Assembly (NCBI GenBank): GCA_034112085.1
Contig: JAWUWD010000142.1
Coordinates: 1 to 25,777 of the forward strand
Source of the DNA: JAWUWD01 sp034112085
GTDB taxonomy: Bacteria; Bacteroidota; Bacteroidia; Cytophagales; Cyclobacteriaceae
DNA: 25,777 nt
Direction: 5' to 3'
The position numbers and the translations under genes were made by a program. Within the stretch, counting starts at the first letter, position 1; every line of letters starts with the position of its first letter. Shown here in pieces: positions 8,901 through 16,844 of this stretch. The notes below the pieces were generated by a model that was not told the DNA's origin, did not search any database, and saw nothing but the letters and a program-made list of their open reading frames with translations.

Positions 8901-10712
8901 ATGAAAAAGATATTAAATAATAAATGGGTAATGCTCATTCTGGTATTGTCAATTGGAATAGTGATTGGTAAGTTTATCGGGGGCTCTTCCGTGAAGGAAG
9001 AAAACTCAACTCATCAACATGATGAATCAGAAGATTCGGAAATTTGGACGTGCTCGATGCACCCTCAAATACAACAGGATGAGGCTGGGCAGTGTCCGCT
9101 CTGTGGAATGGATCTGATTCCATTAGACAACTCTATGGAAGGTGAAGATGCTTTACCTGATGAAGTTCCAATGTCTGCTTCCGCAATGAAATTGGCAGAG
9201 ATACAAACGTTTGTAGCAAAGAAAGAAAACCCAGAAAAAGAGATACGATTGTTGGGTAAAGTAAAAGCAGATGAACGGTTGATGTTTTCACAGGCGATTC
9301 ATTTTCCTGGAAGAATTGAGAAGTTATTTGTAAACTTTACAGGAGAGAAAGTAAGGAAAGGTCAGAAACTGGCATCGGTATATTCTGCAGAATTGGTGAC
9401 GGCACAAAAAGAATTGTTTGAAGTATTGAAAGACGAATCAACCAATCCTGTGCTTGTTGAAGCTGCTAGGAATAAGCTGAAGCAATGGAAACTGACAAAT
9501 GAGCAAATTGTGGCTTTAGAAAAGTCAGGAGAAGTTCAGACGAATGTTGATATTTTATCTGAATACAGTGGATACGTGAGTATGCGAATGGTGTCTGAAG
9601 GAGATCATTTTAAAGAAGGACAGATTCTATTTGAAATCACTGACTTGAGTAAAGTATGGGTTCTTTTTGAAGCATACGAAAATGATTTGTCTTGGATCAA
9701 ATTGAGAGATAAGCTGGCTATTGAATTCAAGTCCATTCCAGGAGTGTCATTTGATGGTAAAGTCACATTTATTGACCCTTTTATTGATCCCCAAACGAGA
9801 GTGGCCTATGTCAGAGTAGAATTACCCAACAGAAAAGGCCAATTAAAACCTGACATGTTTGCCAATGGCGTCATCACATCAAAATTACCTGGAAATGAAC
9901 CTGTAATATTAGTGCCTAAGTCGGCCGTTCTATGGACAGGAAAACGCGCAGTGGTATATATAAAGCTACCCAACAGAGATCACAATTCTTTTATCTACAG
10001 AGAGGTAATCTTAGGCGAGGATGCGGGTGATTTTTACATCGTGAAAGAGGGACTCAAAGAAGGTGAAGAAATAGCAAGCAATGGTGTGTTTAAAATTGAT
10101 GCTTCCGCACAATTGGCAGGAAAGAAAAGCATGATGAACCCCACAGGAGGGAGGGTAAGTACAGGTCATAATCATGGAGGAGGTGATAGCGAAGATATGA
10201 CAGACACGGAGATGTCTGAAATGAAATCAACCCTTACTATTGACAAAGCTACAGTCCCTACTAAGTTTAAAAAACAATTAGGAGCAGCTGTCAAGAGTTA
10301 CTTATCTCTTAAAGATAAATTGATCGAGGATGACACCAATATACAAGGAGATGTAAAGGCTATTCAGACAGCGTTAGGAAAAGTTGATATGAGCTTAGTA
10401 TTGGAAGATGCACATAATGTATGGATGAAATCTCTGAAGTCATTAAACAATGATTTAAAATTAATATCTCAATCAGTTAGCATATCCGAGCAAAGGGCTA
10501 TTTTCTTAACGCTAAGTCAGTCACTGTCAGATGCAGTAAAGCAGCTAGGGGTAGAAATGGAAGGTGATCAAGTATTGTATTTAGAATTCTGTCCAATGGC
10601 AGATAATAACAACGGAGGGTTTTGGCTGAGTACTGAAAAAGAAATTCGTAATCCATATTTTGGGGATGCCATGCTCACTTGTGGAGAAGTAAAAGAAGAA
10701 ATCAAACAATAA
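8901..10712 (+). CDS. cusB: CusB-type periplasmic adaptor with HMBD and DUF3347 domains
   Basis: This membrane-fusion protein links the RND pump to the outer channel and hands over metal. The 603-residue protein has an N-terminal membrane anchor (about 9-27), a short His-containing spacer, a heavy-metal-binding domain (about 48-75, CSMHP...CPLCGMDL), then the HlyD-like barrel, lipoyl and helical hairpin regions (about 100-420). A C-terminal DUF3347 domain (about 445-603) ends with FCPMADN...GFWLS and NPYFGDAMLTCG. E. coli CusB lacks both terminal additions. The ATG at 8901 gives the normal anchor; the longer in-frame extension back to 8826 overlaps cusC and is unlikely. The next gene starts 20 bases on. 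Confidence 0.93.
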   Translation: MKKILNNKWVMLILVLSIGIVIGKFIGGSSVKEENSTHQHDESEDSEIWTCSMHPQIQQDEAGQCPLCGMDLIPLDNSMEGEDALPDEVPMSASAMKLAEIQTFVAKKENPEKEIRLLGKVKADERLMFSQAIHFPGRIEKLFVNFTGEKVRKGQKLASVYSAELVTAQKELFEVLKDESTNPVLVEAARNKLKQWKLTNEQIVALEKSGEVQTNVDILSEYSGYVSMRMVSEGDHFKEGQILFEITDLSKVWVLFEAYENDLSWIKLRDKLAIEFKSIPGVSFDGKVTFIDPFIDPQTRVAYVRVELPNRKGQLKPDMFANGVITSKLPGNEPVILVPKSAVLWTGKRAVVYIKLPNRDHNSFIYREVILGEDAGDFYIVKEGLKEGEEIASNGVFKIDASAQLAGKKSMMNPTGGRVSTGHNHGGGDSEDMTDTEMSEMKSTLTIDKATVPTKFKKQLGAAVKSYLSLKDKLIEDDTNIQGDVKAIQTALGKVDMSLVLEDAHNVWMKSLKSLNNDLKLISQSVSISEQRAIFLTLSQSLSDAVKQLGVEMEGDQVLYLEFCPMADNNNGGFWLSTEKEIRNPYFGDAMLTCGEVKEEIKQ

Positions 10713-10732
10713 ATAAACTAAACCTAATAACT

Positions 10733-11323
10733 ATGAAATACACATTAGCAATTGCAGTATCAGTACTGCTATTTTGGTCTTGTCAAAACACGTCAAAGCA
10801 AGAAGTGAAAGAAGAAACGAATGAACATGCCCATCATGGCACTCCTTCTTCTGAGGATGTTCCTAAAAAGAAAGCAAAAAGTCCTAAGACTAATACGATG
10901 GCCAATATAGGAGAGAACCATGTCCATATTGAATATAGTTCACCAAGCGTAAGAGGACGACAAGTATGGGGTGGATTAGTACCTTATGGAGAAGTGTGGG
11001 CCTCAGGAGCTCATAATGCCACTTCTATTAATTTCAGTAACGATGTGATAATCGGTGAGGTTGAAATATCTAAGGGAAAATACGCTTTCTTCACTATACC
11101 TGGTGAAAAAGAATGGACGGTCATTATTAACAAGAACTGGGATCAACACCTTGCCGATGACTATAACCATGAAGAAGATATTGTTCGTGTCACGGTTGTT
11201 CCAGAGGAAAATGAATTTGTTGAAGCCTTGAAGTATTCAGTTGTAGATTCTGAAGGTTCAAATGGATACATCAACTTGGAATGGGCTGAACTTAAAGTAT
11301 CATTAGAAGTAGTAAACAATTAG
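10733..11323 (+). CDS. DUF2911 lipoprotein
   Basis: The 196-residue protein begins with a lipoprotein signal (LLFWSC, Cys17), a His-rich patch (EHAHHG) and a Lys-rich linker. Most of the rest is a DUF2911 domain, with the family phrases VHIEYSSPSVRGRQVWGGLVPYGEVW, SGAHNATSINFSNDV and GKYAFFTIPGEKEWTVIINK. The family is widespread in Bacteroidota, has no established activity, and is predicted to be beta-rich. It lies between cusB and the DUF3347 lipoprotein with short gaps (20 and 27 bases), so it should be co-transcribed with the copper exporter. The ATG at 10733 is chosen because the upstream extension overlaps cusB and would hide the signal sequence. Confidence 0.88.
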   Translation: MKYTLAIAVSVLLFWSCQNTSKQEVKEETNEHAHHGTPSSEDVPKKKAKSPKTNTMANIGENHVHIEYSSPSVRGRQVWGGLVPYGEVWASGAHNATSINFSNDVIIGEVEISKGKYAFFTIPGEKEWTVIINKNWDQHLADDYNHEEDIVRVTVVPEENEFVEALKYSVVDSEGSNGYINLEWAELKVSLEVVNN

Positions 11324-11350
11324 TAAAAAATATAATCTAAAATTAAAATA

Positions 11351-11920
11351 ATGAGAAGTACAAACAGCATATTGACAACATTAGTATTAGCGGGAATGAG
11401 TATGAGCTTTGTAGCCTGCAGTCAATCCAAAACGGAAGAATCAGGTCACAGTGATCACCAGCATGAAGCAGCAGCTGATGAAAAAGTAAGTACTGAAGAA
11501 ATGAGTGTATCTAAAGAACAATCTCAAAACATACTTACCGCTTATTTAGAAGTTAAAGATGCGTTGGTGAAAACGAATGGTGAAGCAGCAAGTGCGGCAG
11601 CAGCTAAATTAGTAGAGACTTTGGGAGATATTCAAGACAAACTAATTGCAGATATTCGATTTGATGCAGAACACATCGAAGAAACTAAAACAGCTTCACA
11701 TCAAAGAGATCATTTTAATAGTCTTTCTGACAATGTCTATACTCTGATCAAATCAACTCAAGGGAATAATGATGAAATTTATCGTCAATATTGTCCTATG
11801 GCATTCAGCAACAAAGGAGCATTTTGGTTAAGTGCCGAGAAAGAAGTGAATAATCCATATTTCGGAGATATGATGTTACATTGTGGAAGTGTAAAAGAAA
11901 CTTTGGCAACTTTAAAATGA
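11351..11920 (+). CDS. Stand-alone DUF3347 lipoprotein
   Basis: The 189-residue protein has a lipoprotein signal (SFVAC, Cys23), a His-rich stretch (HSDHQHEAAADE) and a helical DUF3347 domain. Its last 44 residues repeat the end of CusB: YCPMAFSNKGAFWLS followed by NPYFGDMMLHCGSVKE, with Cys148-Pro-Met and His177-Cys178 as possible soft-metal ligands. I infer a periplasmic, lipid-anchored copper-binding partner that may share or feed the CusB metal site. Its stop codon overlaps the next start (ATGA at 11917-11920), indicating translational coupling to the TlpA-like protein. Confidence 0.87.
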   Translation: MRSTNSILTTLVLAGMSMSFVACSQSKTEESGHSDHQHEAAADEKVSTEEMSVSKEQSQNILTAYLEVKDALVKTNGEAASAAAAKLVETLGDIQDKLIADIRFDAEHIEETKTASHQRDHFNSLSDNVYTLIKSTQGNNDEIYRQYCPMAFSNKGAFWLSAEKEVNNPYFGDMMLHCGSVKETLATLK

Positions 11921-12414
11921 ACGCAAAATTGATTCTTGGAATACTGGTGATATTAATTATCACCCAGTGTTCCAATCCAAACACATCTGAAAATAGCACT
12001 TCTGAAAGCAATTTTGCGAATGGAATTCAGTTAGCTGATCTAGATGGCAAGATCATAAAGCTCTCAGATTATAAAGGAAAAACAATTATCCTTAATGTCT
12101 GGGCTACCTGGTGTAAGCCATGTATCAAAGAACTTCCTTCTATGGAGGTGCTACAAGCTAACTTAGATCCTACTGATTACGTGCTACTTTTCGCATCTGA
12201 CGAAGAGGTTGTAAGGATTAATAAGTTTGTTGGTCGCAATAATTACGACCTGAAATTTATCAGTTTGAAATCCTCCCCAGAGTCATTGGGCATTGCTTCT
12301 TTGCCAACGACTTTCATTATCGATGGCAACGGAGAGTTGATGGTTACCGAAAGTGGAAGTAAAGATTGGGGATCATCCGAGTCAATTCAAGAAATCAAAA
12401 ATCTATCAAAATGA
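11917..12414 (+). CDS. TlpA-like thioredoxin-fold lipoprotein
   Basis: The 165-residue protein has a lipoprotein signal (IITQC, Cys18) and a TlpA/ResA-type thioredoxin domain, recognisable from NVWATWCKPCIKELPSM with the redox pair Cys66 and Cys69 and a cis-proline loop (SLPTTFIIDG). Anchored proteins of this kind reduce disulfides in periplasmic proteins, including Cys-containing copper sites. Here it is locked between a DUF3347 lipoprotein and a CDCC-containing propeller by ATGA overlaps on both sides (11917-11920 and 12411-12414), which suggests that it maintains the Cys ligands of these partners. That role is inference. Confidence 0.9.
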   Translation: MNAKLILGILVILIITQCSNPNTSENSTSESNFANGIQLADLDGKIIKLSDYKGKTIILNVWATWCKPCIKELPSMEVLQANLDPTDYVLLFASDEEVVRINKFVGRNNYDLKFISLKSSPESLGIASLPTTFIIDGNGELMVTESGSKDWGSSESIQEIKNLSK

Positions 12415-13634
12415 GAAAAATGAACAAATTTGCCTTGCTGATAATGATATCATTTACTTTGATTCAGTCATGTGCAGTAAAGGATAAAGAAGAAGAAACA
12501 CAGCAACTAACAAAGCAAATAACTTCACCTGCAGCTGAAAAAAGTGAAGAACCAAACCTCATTGCCGGAGCCGATGGCAACCTCTATTTGTCGTGGGTAG
12601 AAAGACAAGATGAAAATGCGACCCTGAAATTCTCCAAGTGGGTGGATTCCAAATGGTCATCTCCAGAAACGATTGCTGAAGGGGATGATTGGTTCGTTAA
12701 CTGGGCAGACTATCCTGCTATGGCAGTAAACAAGTCAGGAGATAAAATCGCGCACTACTTACAAATGAGTGATACAGGGAGCTATACTTATGATGTCAAG
12801 GTAGTCTCTAAAAAATCTAATGACACAAAATGGTCAGAACCTATCAAGCTTCATAGAGATTCTGTCAATGCAGAGCATGGTTTTGTTTCCATGTTACCGA
12901 TGGATGATGGTAACTTCTTTTTGACATGGCTTGATGGTCGAAATACTATGTCAGCTGATGCAGGTGAACATGAGGGCCATGGAGGTGGCGGTGCGATGAC
13001 CATTAGAGCAGCAACTCTATCAACTAATCTTGACCTTAGCAATGAGGTAGAACTTGACGGTAGAGTTTGTGACTGTTGTCAGACCAGTGCAACAATGACT
13101 GATAAAGGACCTGTGGTGACTTATCGCGATCGTTCAGAAGACGAAATAAGAGATATGTCTATCGTTCGATTGGTCAATGGATCATGGACTTCTCCAGAAA
13201 CAATAAATAATGATCATTGGAATATTGCTGGATGTCCTGTGAACGGACCTAGAATAGTTGCGCGCAGTAATAATGTTGCAGTTGCATGGTTTACATCCCC
13301 TGATGGAGTCGCTAAGGTTAATTTGGCATTCTCTAACAACTCTGGAGCAACATTCGCAGAACCAATCCAACTGGATCAAGGAAAGGCTATAGGTCGAGTA
13401 GATATAGATATGATTGATGCAGAGACTATATTTGTTAGCTGGATGGAAGGAAGTGATGTTGTAGCAGCGAAAGTGGATAATGAAGGGAACATTCTCAAAA
13501 GATACCAACTAACCGCCTCATCTGAGAGCCGAAGCAGTGGGTTTCCTCAGATTGCTTTGATTGGCAATGAGGTAATGCTGGCTTGGACTGATTCTGACGT
13601 GAAGAAAGTTAAAACTGCAGTATTGGCCTTGTGA
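12411..13634 (+). CDS. BNR/sialidase-like beta-propeller lipoprotein with CDCC motif
   Basis: The 407-residue protein has a lipoprotein signal (LIQSC, Cys21) and repeated propeller-type blades: phrases such as DGNLYLSWVER, NWADYPAMAV, GNFFLTWLDGR, NNVAVAWFTSPDG, ETIFVSWMEGSD and NEVMLAWTDSD, which resemble sialidase-type beta-propellers. A striking DGRVCDCCQTS motif (Cys220, Cys222, Cys223), a further Cys275 (AGCPVNGP) and a HEGHGGGG loop are unusual for a sialidase and point to metal or redox chemistry rather than glycan cleavage. It is the last gene of the copper region and starts inside the TlpA stop codon. Such proteins are often auto-annotated as exo-alpha-sialidase; I do not claim that activity. 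Confidence 0.75.
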   Translation: MRKMNKFALLIMISFTLIQSCAVKDKEEETQQLTKQITSPAAEKSEEPNLIAGADGNLYLSWVERQDENATLKFSKWVDSKWSSPETIAEGDDWFVNWADYPAMAVNKSGDKIAHYLQMSDTGSYTYDVKVVSKKSNDTKWSEPIKLHRDSVNAEHGFVSMLPMDDGNFFLTWLDGRNTMSADAGEHEGHGGGGAMTIRAATLSTNLDLSNEVELDGRVCDCCQTSATMTDKGPVVTYRDRSEDEIRDMSIVRLVNGSWTSPETINNDHWNIAGCPVNGPRIVARSNNVAVAWFTSPDGVAKVNLAFSNNSGATFAEPIQLDQGKAIGRVDIDMIDAETIFVSWMEGSDVVAAKVDNEGNILKRYQLTASSESRSSGFPQIALIGNEVMLAWTDSDVKKVKTAVLAL

Positions 13635-13961
13635 GGGTATCCATGATGATATTGGATTACGTGGCCTAAGTCAGTAATATGAAATGGATAATAATGATTG
13701 GTAAAGTTAGTGATAATTCAAATTCACCGATGTAAGTAATTGATAATGAGTCCTCAAATTGCTGTTTTTTCATTCTTTAAATAACTTCTCTTTAAAGAAA
13801 TCGAAGTAAGACACTGATAGTTTTATTGTGTCCTTCTGATTTTAATAAAGTAAAGTGTTTTTGGCCTAAATTTTCATGAATAATGATGCAAGATTATAGT
13901 CTTAATTAGATCCTTTTATAAAAAGTTAAACGTCTACTTTTATTGTCATATTGATTATTTC
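13635..13961. other. Gene-free convergent intergenic region
   Basis: These 327 bases separate the copper island (+) from the housekeeping genes (-). No credible coding frame, RNA gene or transposon remnant is visible. The only clear structure is an AT-rich inverted repeat at 13773-13799. No strong intrinsic terminator with a GC stem and T-tract was found for either flank. Confidence 0.6.
13773..13799. repeat. Perfect 9-base inverted repeat
   Basis: TTCTTTAAA (13773-13781) and TTTAAAGAA (13791-13799) form a stem with a 9-base loop. It is AT-only apart from one G-C pair and lies midway between convergent genes. It could be a weak bidirectional terminator or a protein site; a T-run (13765-13770) lies on its left. 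Confidence 0.4.
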
Positions 13962-14855
13962 CTAATTATACTTATTCCATCTCCTCTGTTCCCTTTCCAT
14001 TAAAGAAGTGAACTTATGGGGAGTGGGTATTTTGACCTCAAAAGGAGCACAGGTGTTTGGGTGAACAAATGAAAGCCCTACAGCGGCAAGAAACAAACCC
14101 TTCTCGGTATACACTTGTCCTTCAATGCCGTATTGTTGATCACCCATGATCGCATGACCTATGCCTGATAGATGAATTCGGATTTGATGCGTTCGGCCAG
14201 TTTTAGGAGATAACCCGAGATGTGTCAAAGTATCATTTTTGAGTGATTTTACTTCTAGCATCACTTCATAATGGGTCACCGCTGACTTTCCTTCAATTTC
14301 AGCACTGACTATGCCATTTTCAGCGACCGAACCAATCACAATTGCTTCGTATCTCTTCTCAATAGATTTATCTTTGAACATATTGCCCAAGGCTATCAAA
14401 GTAGTGGCAGTCTTGGCAATGAGGAGGAGCCCTGAGGTAGGGTTGTCCAACCGATGAACAGGTCTTGCCCATTTGAGTGCGTCTATTTGTGTGCTTAGTT
14501 TGATTTGATCAACAAGTGCATTCTGTATGGTTCGGTATTGATTTCCGCTTACGCTGATACCAGCTGGCTTATTGATGATCGCTAAGTAATCATCTTCAAA
14601 CACAACTTCCAACTTCATTGGAAATGCTTTTGGTGGGTTGAGTTCTAAGTCTAAAAGAGTGATGACTTGATTGGCTTTGATCCAATCACCGGAACTTGCT
14701 TTTTGGTCGTCAATAAGTATCGCTCCTCTAGAGATGGCTTTTTTCAGCCCTTTTCTTGAGGGGATGTGAGATTTGAAATACTGTCCTATGTAGTCATAGA
14801 GTCTGATTTTGTCAGAGAAATCACTAGGGACGATATGTTCAAGTAGATTGATCAC
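13962..14855 (-). CDS. RluA-family pseudouridine synthase
   Basis: The 297-residue enzyme isomerises uridine to pseudouridine in RNA. An S4-like N-terminal region (about 30-70, with SRKGLKKAISRGAILIDD) precedes the catalytic domain, which has the RluA motif II HRLDNPTSGLL with the catalytic Asp137 and the later KTGRTHQIRIH motif. The target base cannot be assigned from sequence alone (RluC/RluD-type rRNA sites are typical of S4-bearing members). The start is GTG at 14855; the frame upstream closes at a stop 24 bases earlier without an ATG. It lies 17 bases after truC on the same strand, so the two are likely co-transcribed. Confidence 0.88.
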   Translation of the reverse strand: MINLLEHIVPSDFSDKIRLYDYIGQYFKSHIPSRKGLKKAISRGAILIDDQKASSGDWIKANQVITLLDLELNPPKAFPMKLEVVFEDDYLAIINKPAGISVSGNQYRTIQNALVDQIKLSTQIDALKWARPVHRLDNPTSGLLLIAKTATTLIALGNMFKDKSIEKRYEAIVIGSVAENGIVSAEIEGKSAVTHYEVMLEVKSLKNDTLTHLGLSPKTGRTHQIRIHLSGIGHAIMGDQQYGIEGQVYTEKGLFLAAVGLSFVHPNTCAPFEVKIPTPHKFTSLMEREQRRWNKYN

Positions 14856-14872
14856 TTTGAAAGCTAAGATGA

Positions 14873-15649
14873 TTACTCGTTAGGTAATATTCCTTCAGGT
14901 AATGTAGGGTCTGCTATATTGAAGGTGCTCATTTTAGGTGCTGCAATAAGTGCAGTCACCTTAGCATTATTCCATCCCATCATTTCCATCATCCTAATAT
15001 ATTCAGACTGTAAGGGTGCTTCAATATTTACTTTTTCATCAGTCGCAGGATGCACGAATGACAACTTAAGCGCATGAAGCATCATCTTGTCCATGTTCCA
15101 GCGTTCTTTGAAGAGTTTGTTTTGCTTATTGCAGCCATGTGGACGATCACCAACAATAGGGTGGTGGATATGAGCAAAGTGTTTGCGAATCTGATGCATC
15201 CGACCAGTTCTTGGGAATGCTTTCACCAATGAATACCGAGAGGTCGAGTGTTGGCCAAATGGCACCGGTATTTCGGTTCTAGAAATCGTTTCATAAGAAG
15301 TATAGGCTTCTTGAACTTTACCATCATCTCTTGTCAAGGCATAGTCTATTTCTCCTTGATCTTCTGTGTAGCCTCTTAGTATCGTTAGATACTCTTTGTC
15401 CATTTTATTCTCAGCAAACAATGGCTGGACCTGTCTACTAATCTCCTCATTAAGCGCAAAAAGTAAGACTCCTCCAGTCTTGCGGTCGATGCGATGCACT
15501 GGCTGTACGTGTTGCTCCAGTTGATCACGAAGAAGTTGTAGTGCAAAGACATCTGCATCTCTAGCGATGGGAGATTGGTGTACAAGTAGTCCATGTGGCT
15601 TATTGATCGCACAGAGATACTCGTCTTTATAAAGGATTTCTAGTTCCAA
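14873..15649 (-). CDS. truC: tRNA pseudouridine(65) synthase TruC-like
   Basis: The 258-residue protein lacks an S4 domain and resembles E. coli TruC throughout: LEILYKDEYLCAINKPHGLLVHQS at the start, motif II HRIDRKTGGVLL with catalytic Asp55 (Asp54 in E. coli TruC numbering), the PVPFGQHSTSRYSLVKAFPRTGRMHQIRKH stretch and HPIVGDRPHG. TruC modifies U65 of certain tRNAs. Compared with E. coli it has a C-terminal extension of about 30 residues. The start is TTG at 15649: the frame has only two more codons upstream before a stop, and the match to TruC begins right there. The second RluA-family gene follows after 17 bases. Confidence 0.87.
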   Translation of the reverse strand: MELEILYKDEYLCAINKPHGLLVHQSPIARDADVFALQLLRDQLEQHVQPVHRIDRKTGGVLLFALNEEISRQVQPLFAENKMDKEYLTILRGYTEDQGEIDYALTRDDGKVQEAYTSYETISRTEIPVPFGQHSTSRYSLVKAFPRTGRMHQIRKHFAHIHHPIVGDRPHGCNKQNKLFKERWNMDKMMLHALKLSFVHPATDEKVNIEAPLQSEYIRMMEMMGWNNAKVTALIAAPKMSTFNIADPTLPEGILPNE

Positions 15650-15703
15650 AAGGTATTATTTACTTTATATACTTGGAATAGATTTACAACTAATATGAAA
15701 GTG

Positions 15704-15973
15704 CTATTTAACTTTCTTTTGTAACTCTGAAACGAGTTCTCTTTGAGCCTTTACTTCATATGCTGCTGCCATGGCATTGCCTTTAGCATTGGCTGTAGCT
15801 TCATTAGCTAGCTCTAATTGAATTTGAGCCTCTTCCTGCTGTCTTATTGCATCTCGCATAATCTGATATACCTGAGTTTGACGATTGTCTGCTTTTTGCT
15901 TTTGCATAAAAGCAAAAACTAACACTAAGCAATTTGTGGCAACCAATACACCAATAATAATATTCTTTTTCAT
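15704..15973 (-). CDS. Small membrane-anchored coiled-coil protein
   Basis: An 89-residue protein not assigned to a named family. Residues about 4-22 form one hydrophobic segment (IIIGVLVATNCLVLVFAFM), an uncleaved anchor or signal. The rest is charged and Ala/Gln/Glu-rich (RQQEEAQIQLELANEATANA), with heptad-like spacing suggesting a coiled coil. The ATG at 15973 gives the usual MKKN start; a longer start at 15997 only adds eight unlikely residues. It begins 46 bases after yebC and may share its transcript. Confidence 0.65.
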   Translation of the reverse strand: MKKNIIIGVLVATNCLVLVFAFMQKQKADNRQTQVYQIMRDAIRQQEEAQIQLELANEATANAKGNAMAAAYEVKAQRELVSELQKKVK

Positions 15974-16019
15974 CTCAATTTTCAATTCAAAAAACACAAA
16001 ACACTAATCACCACACAAC

Positions 16020-16730
16020 TTACTCTACCATATTGTGATATACATTTTGCACATCATCATTTTCATCAAGTTTCTCAAGTAGTTTTTCGATATCTACTTT
16101 TTGTTCATCGGTAAGCTCTTTGGTGATATTGGGGATTCTTTCAAACCCAGAAGAGAGTATTTCAATGCTTCTGCTTTCTAATTCTTTCTGGATACTTCCA
16201 AAGCTTTCGAATGGTCCGTATATCATGATGCCATCTTCATCGTCAAATACTTCTTCTGCTCCGCAGTCAATAAACTCCAACTCAAGTTCTTCTACATCCT
16301 GTCCTTCTTTGTCAATTCTGAAGTTGCACGTATGATCGAACATAAACTCTACAGATCCAGAAGTACCTAGGTTGCCATTGTATTTTGTGAAGTAGCTTCT
16401 TACATCGGCTACCGTTCTATTATTGTTGTCCGTGGCAGTCTCTACCAATACAGCGATGCCATGAGCCCCGTATCCTTCGAAAAGCACTTCTTTGTAGTCG
16501 CCTTGATCTTTGGATATCGCTCGCTTGATTGCTCGTTCTACATTGTCTTTAGGCATGTTAGCAGCTTTGGCATTCTGCATGATCGCCCTCAGTCGTGAAT
16601 TACTATCCGGATCTGGACCACCTGATTTTACAGCGATCACAATATCTTTTCCGATTCTTGTGAAAGTTTTAGCCATCTGGCCCCAACGTTTCATTTTTCT
16701 GGCTTTCCTAAATTCAAATGCTCTTCCCAT
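16020..16730 (-). CDS. yebC: YebC/PmpR family protein
   Basis: The 236-residue protein matches the YebC/TACO1 family over its full length: the Bacteroidota-type start MGRAFEFRKARKMKRWGQMAKTFTRIGKDI, the NSRLRAIMQNAKAANMPKDNVERAIKRA helical block, EGYGAHGIAVLVE and NRTVADVRSYFTKYNGNLG. The family was named as transcriptional regulators; later work links YebC proteins and mitochondrial TACO1 to translation through proline-rich stretches. No divergence in key regions is seen. It has its own promoter (16762-16769), next to the terminator of the upstream ABC-F gene. Confidence 0.95.
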   Translation of the reverse strand: MGRAFEFRKARKMKRWGQMAKTFTRIGKDIVIAVKSGGPDPDSNSRLRAIMQNAKAANMPKDNVERAIKRAISKDQGDYKEVLFEGYGAHGIAVLVETATDNNNRTVADVRSYFTKYNGNLGTSGSVEFMFDHTCNFRIDKEGQDVEELELEFIDCGAEEVFDDEDGIMIYGPFESFGSIQKELESRSIEILSSGFERIPNITKELTDEQKVDIEKLLEKLDENDDVQNVYHNMVE

Positions 16731-16761
16731 GGTAGTCGGTTACTATTGTTTTGATAAGATT

Positions 16762-16769
16762 CAAATATA
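16762..16769 (-). promoter_or_regulatory. -7 promoter element of yebC
   Basis: On the - strand this reads TATATTTG, a perfect TAnnTTTG match, placing the transcript start near 16757 and giving a leader of about 25-30 bases. The -33 region falls on the T-tract of the ABC-F terminator. Confidence 0.5.
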
Positions 16770-16780
16770 CACAATTGAGT

Positions 16781-16818
16781 AAAAAAAAAAAGCGTCAATA
16801 AGTGAATATTGACGCTTT
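16781..16818 (-). terminator. Intrinsic terminator of the YbiT-like ABC-F gene
   Basis: On the - strand a 12-base-pair stem (arms 16807-16818 and 16789-16800, core GCGTCAATA) with a 6-base loop is followed by a run of eleven Ts (16791-16781), overlapping the last stem pairs. It begins 26 bases after the ABC-F stop. This is a textbook Rho-independent terminator. Confidence 0.9.
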
Positions 16819-16844
16819 AAATTACTGATAGATTGATTGTCTAT

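Noticed and set aside
13182..13508. 108-codon open frame opposite the propeller gene
   Set aside because: Low-complexity Cys/Ser/Ile-rich translation without a plausible start context; the + strand gene is conserved-looking and coupled to its neighbour.
12411..13634. Calling the propeller an exo-alpha-sialidase
   Set aside because: Only BNR-like blade patterns are seen; the copper context and CDCC motif do not support a glycosidase role.
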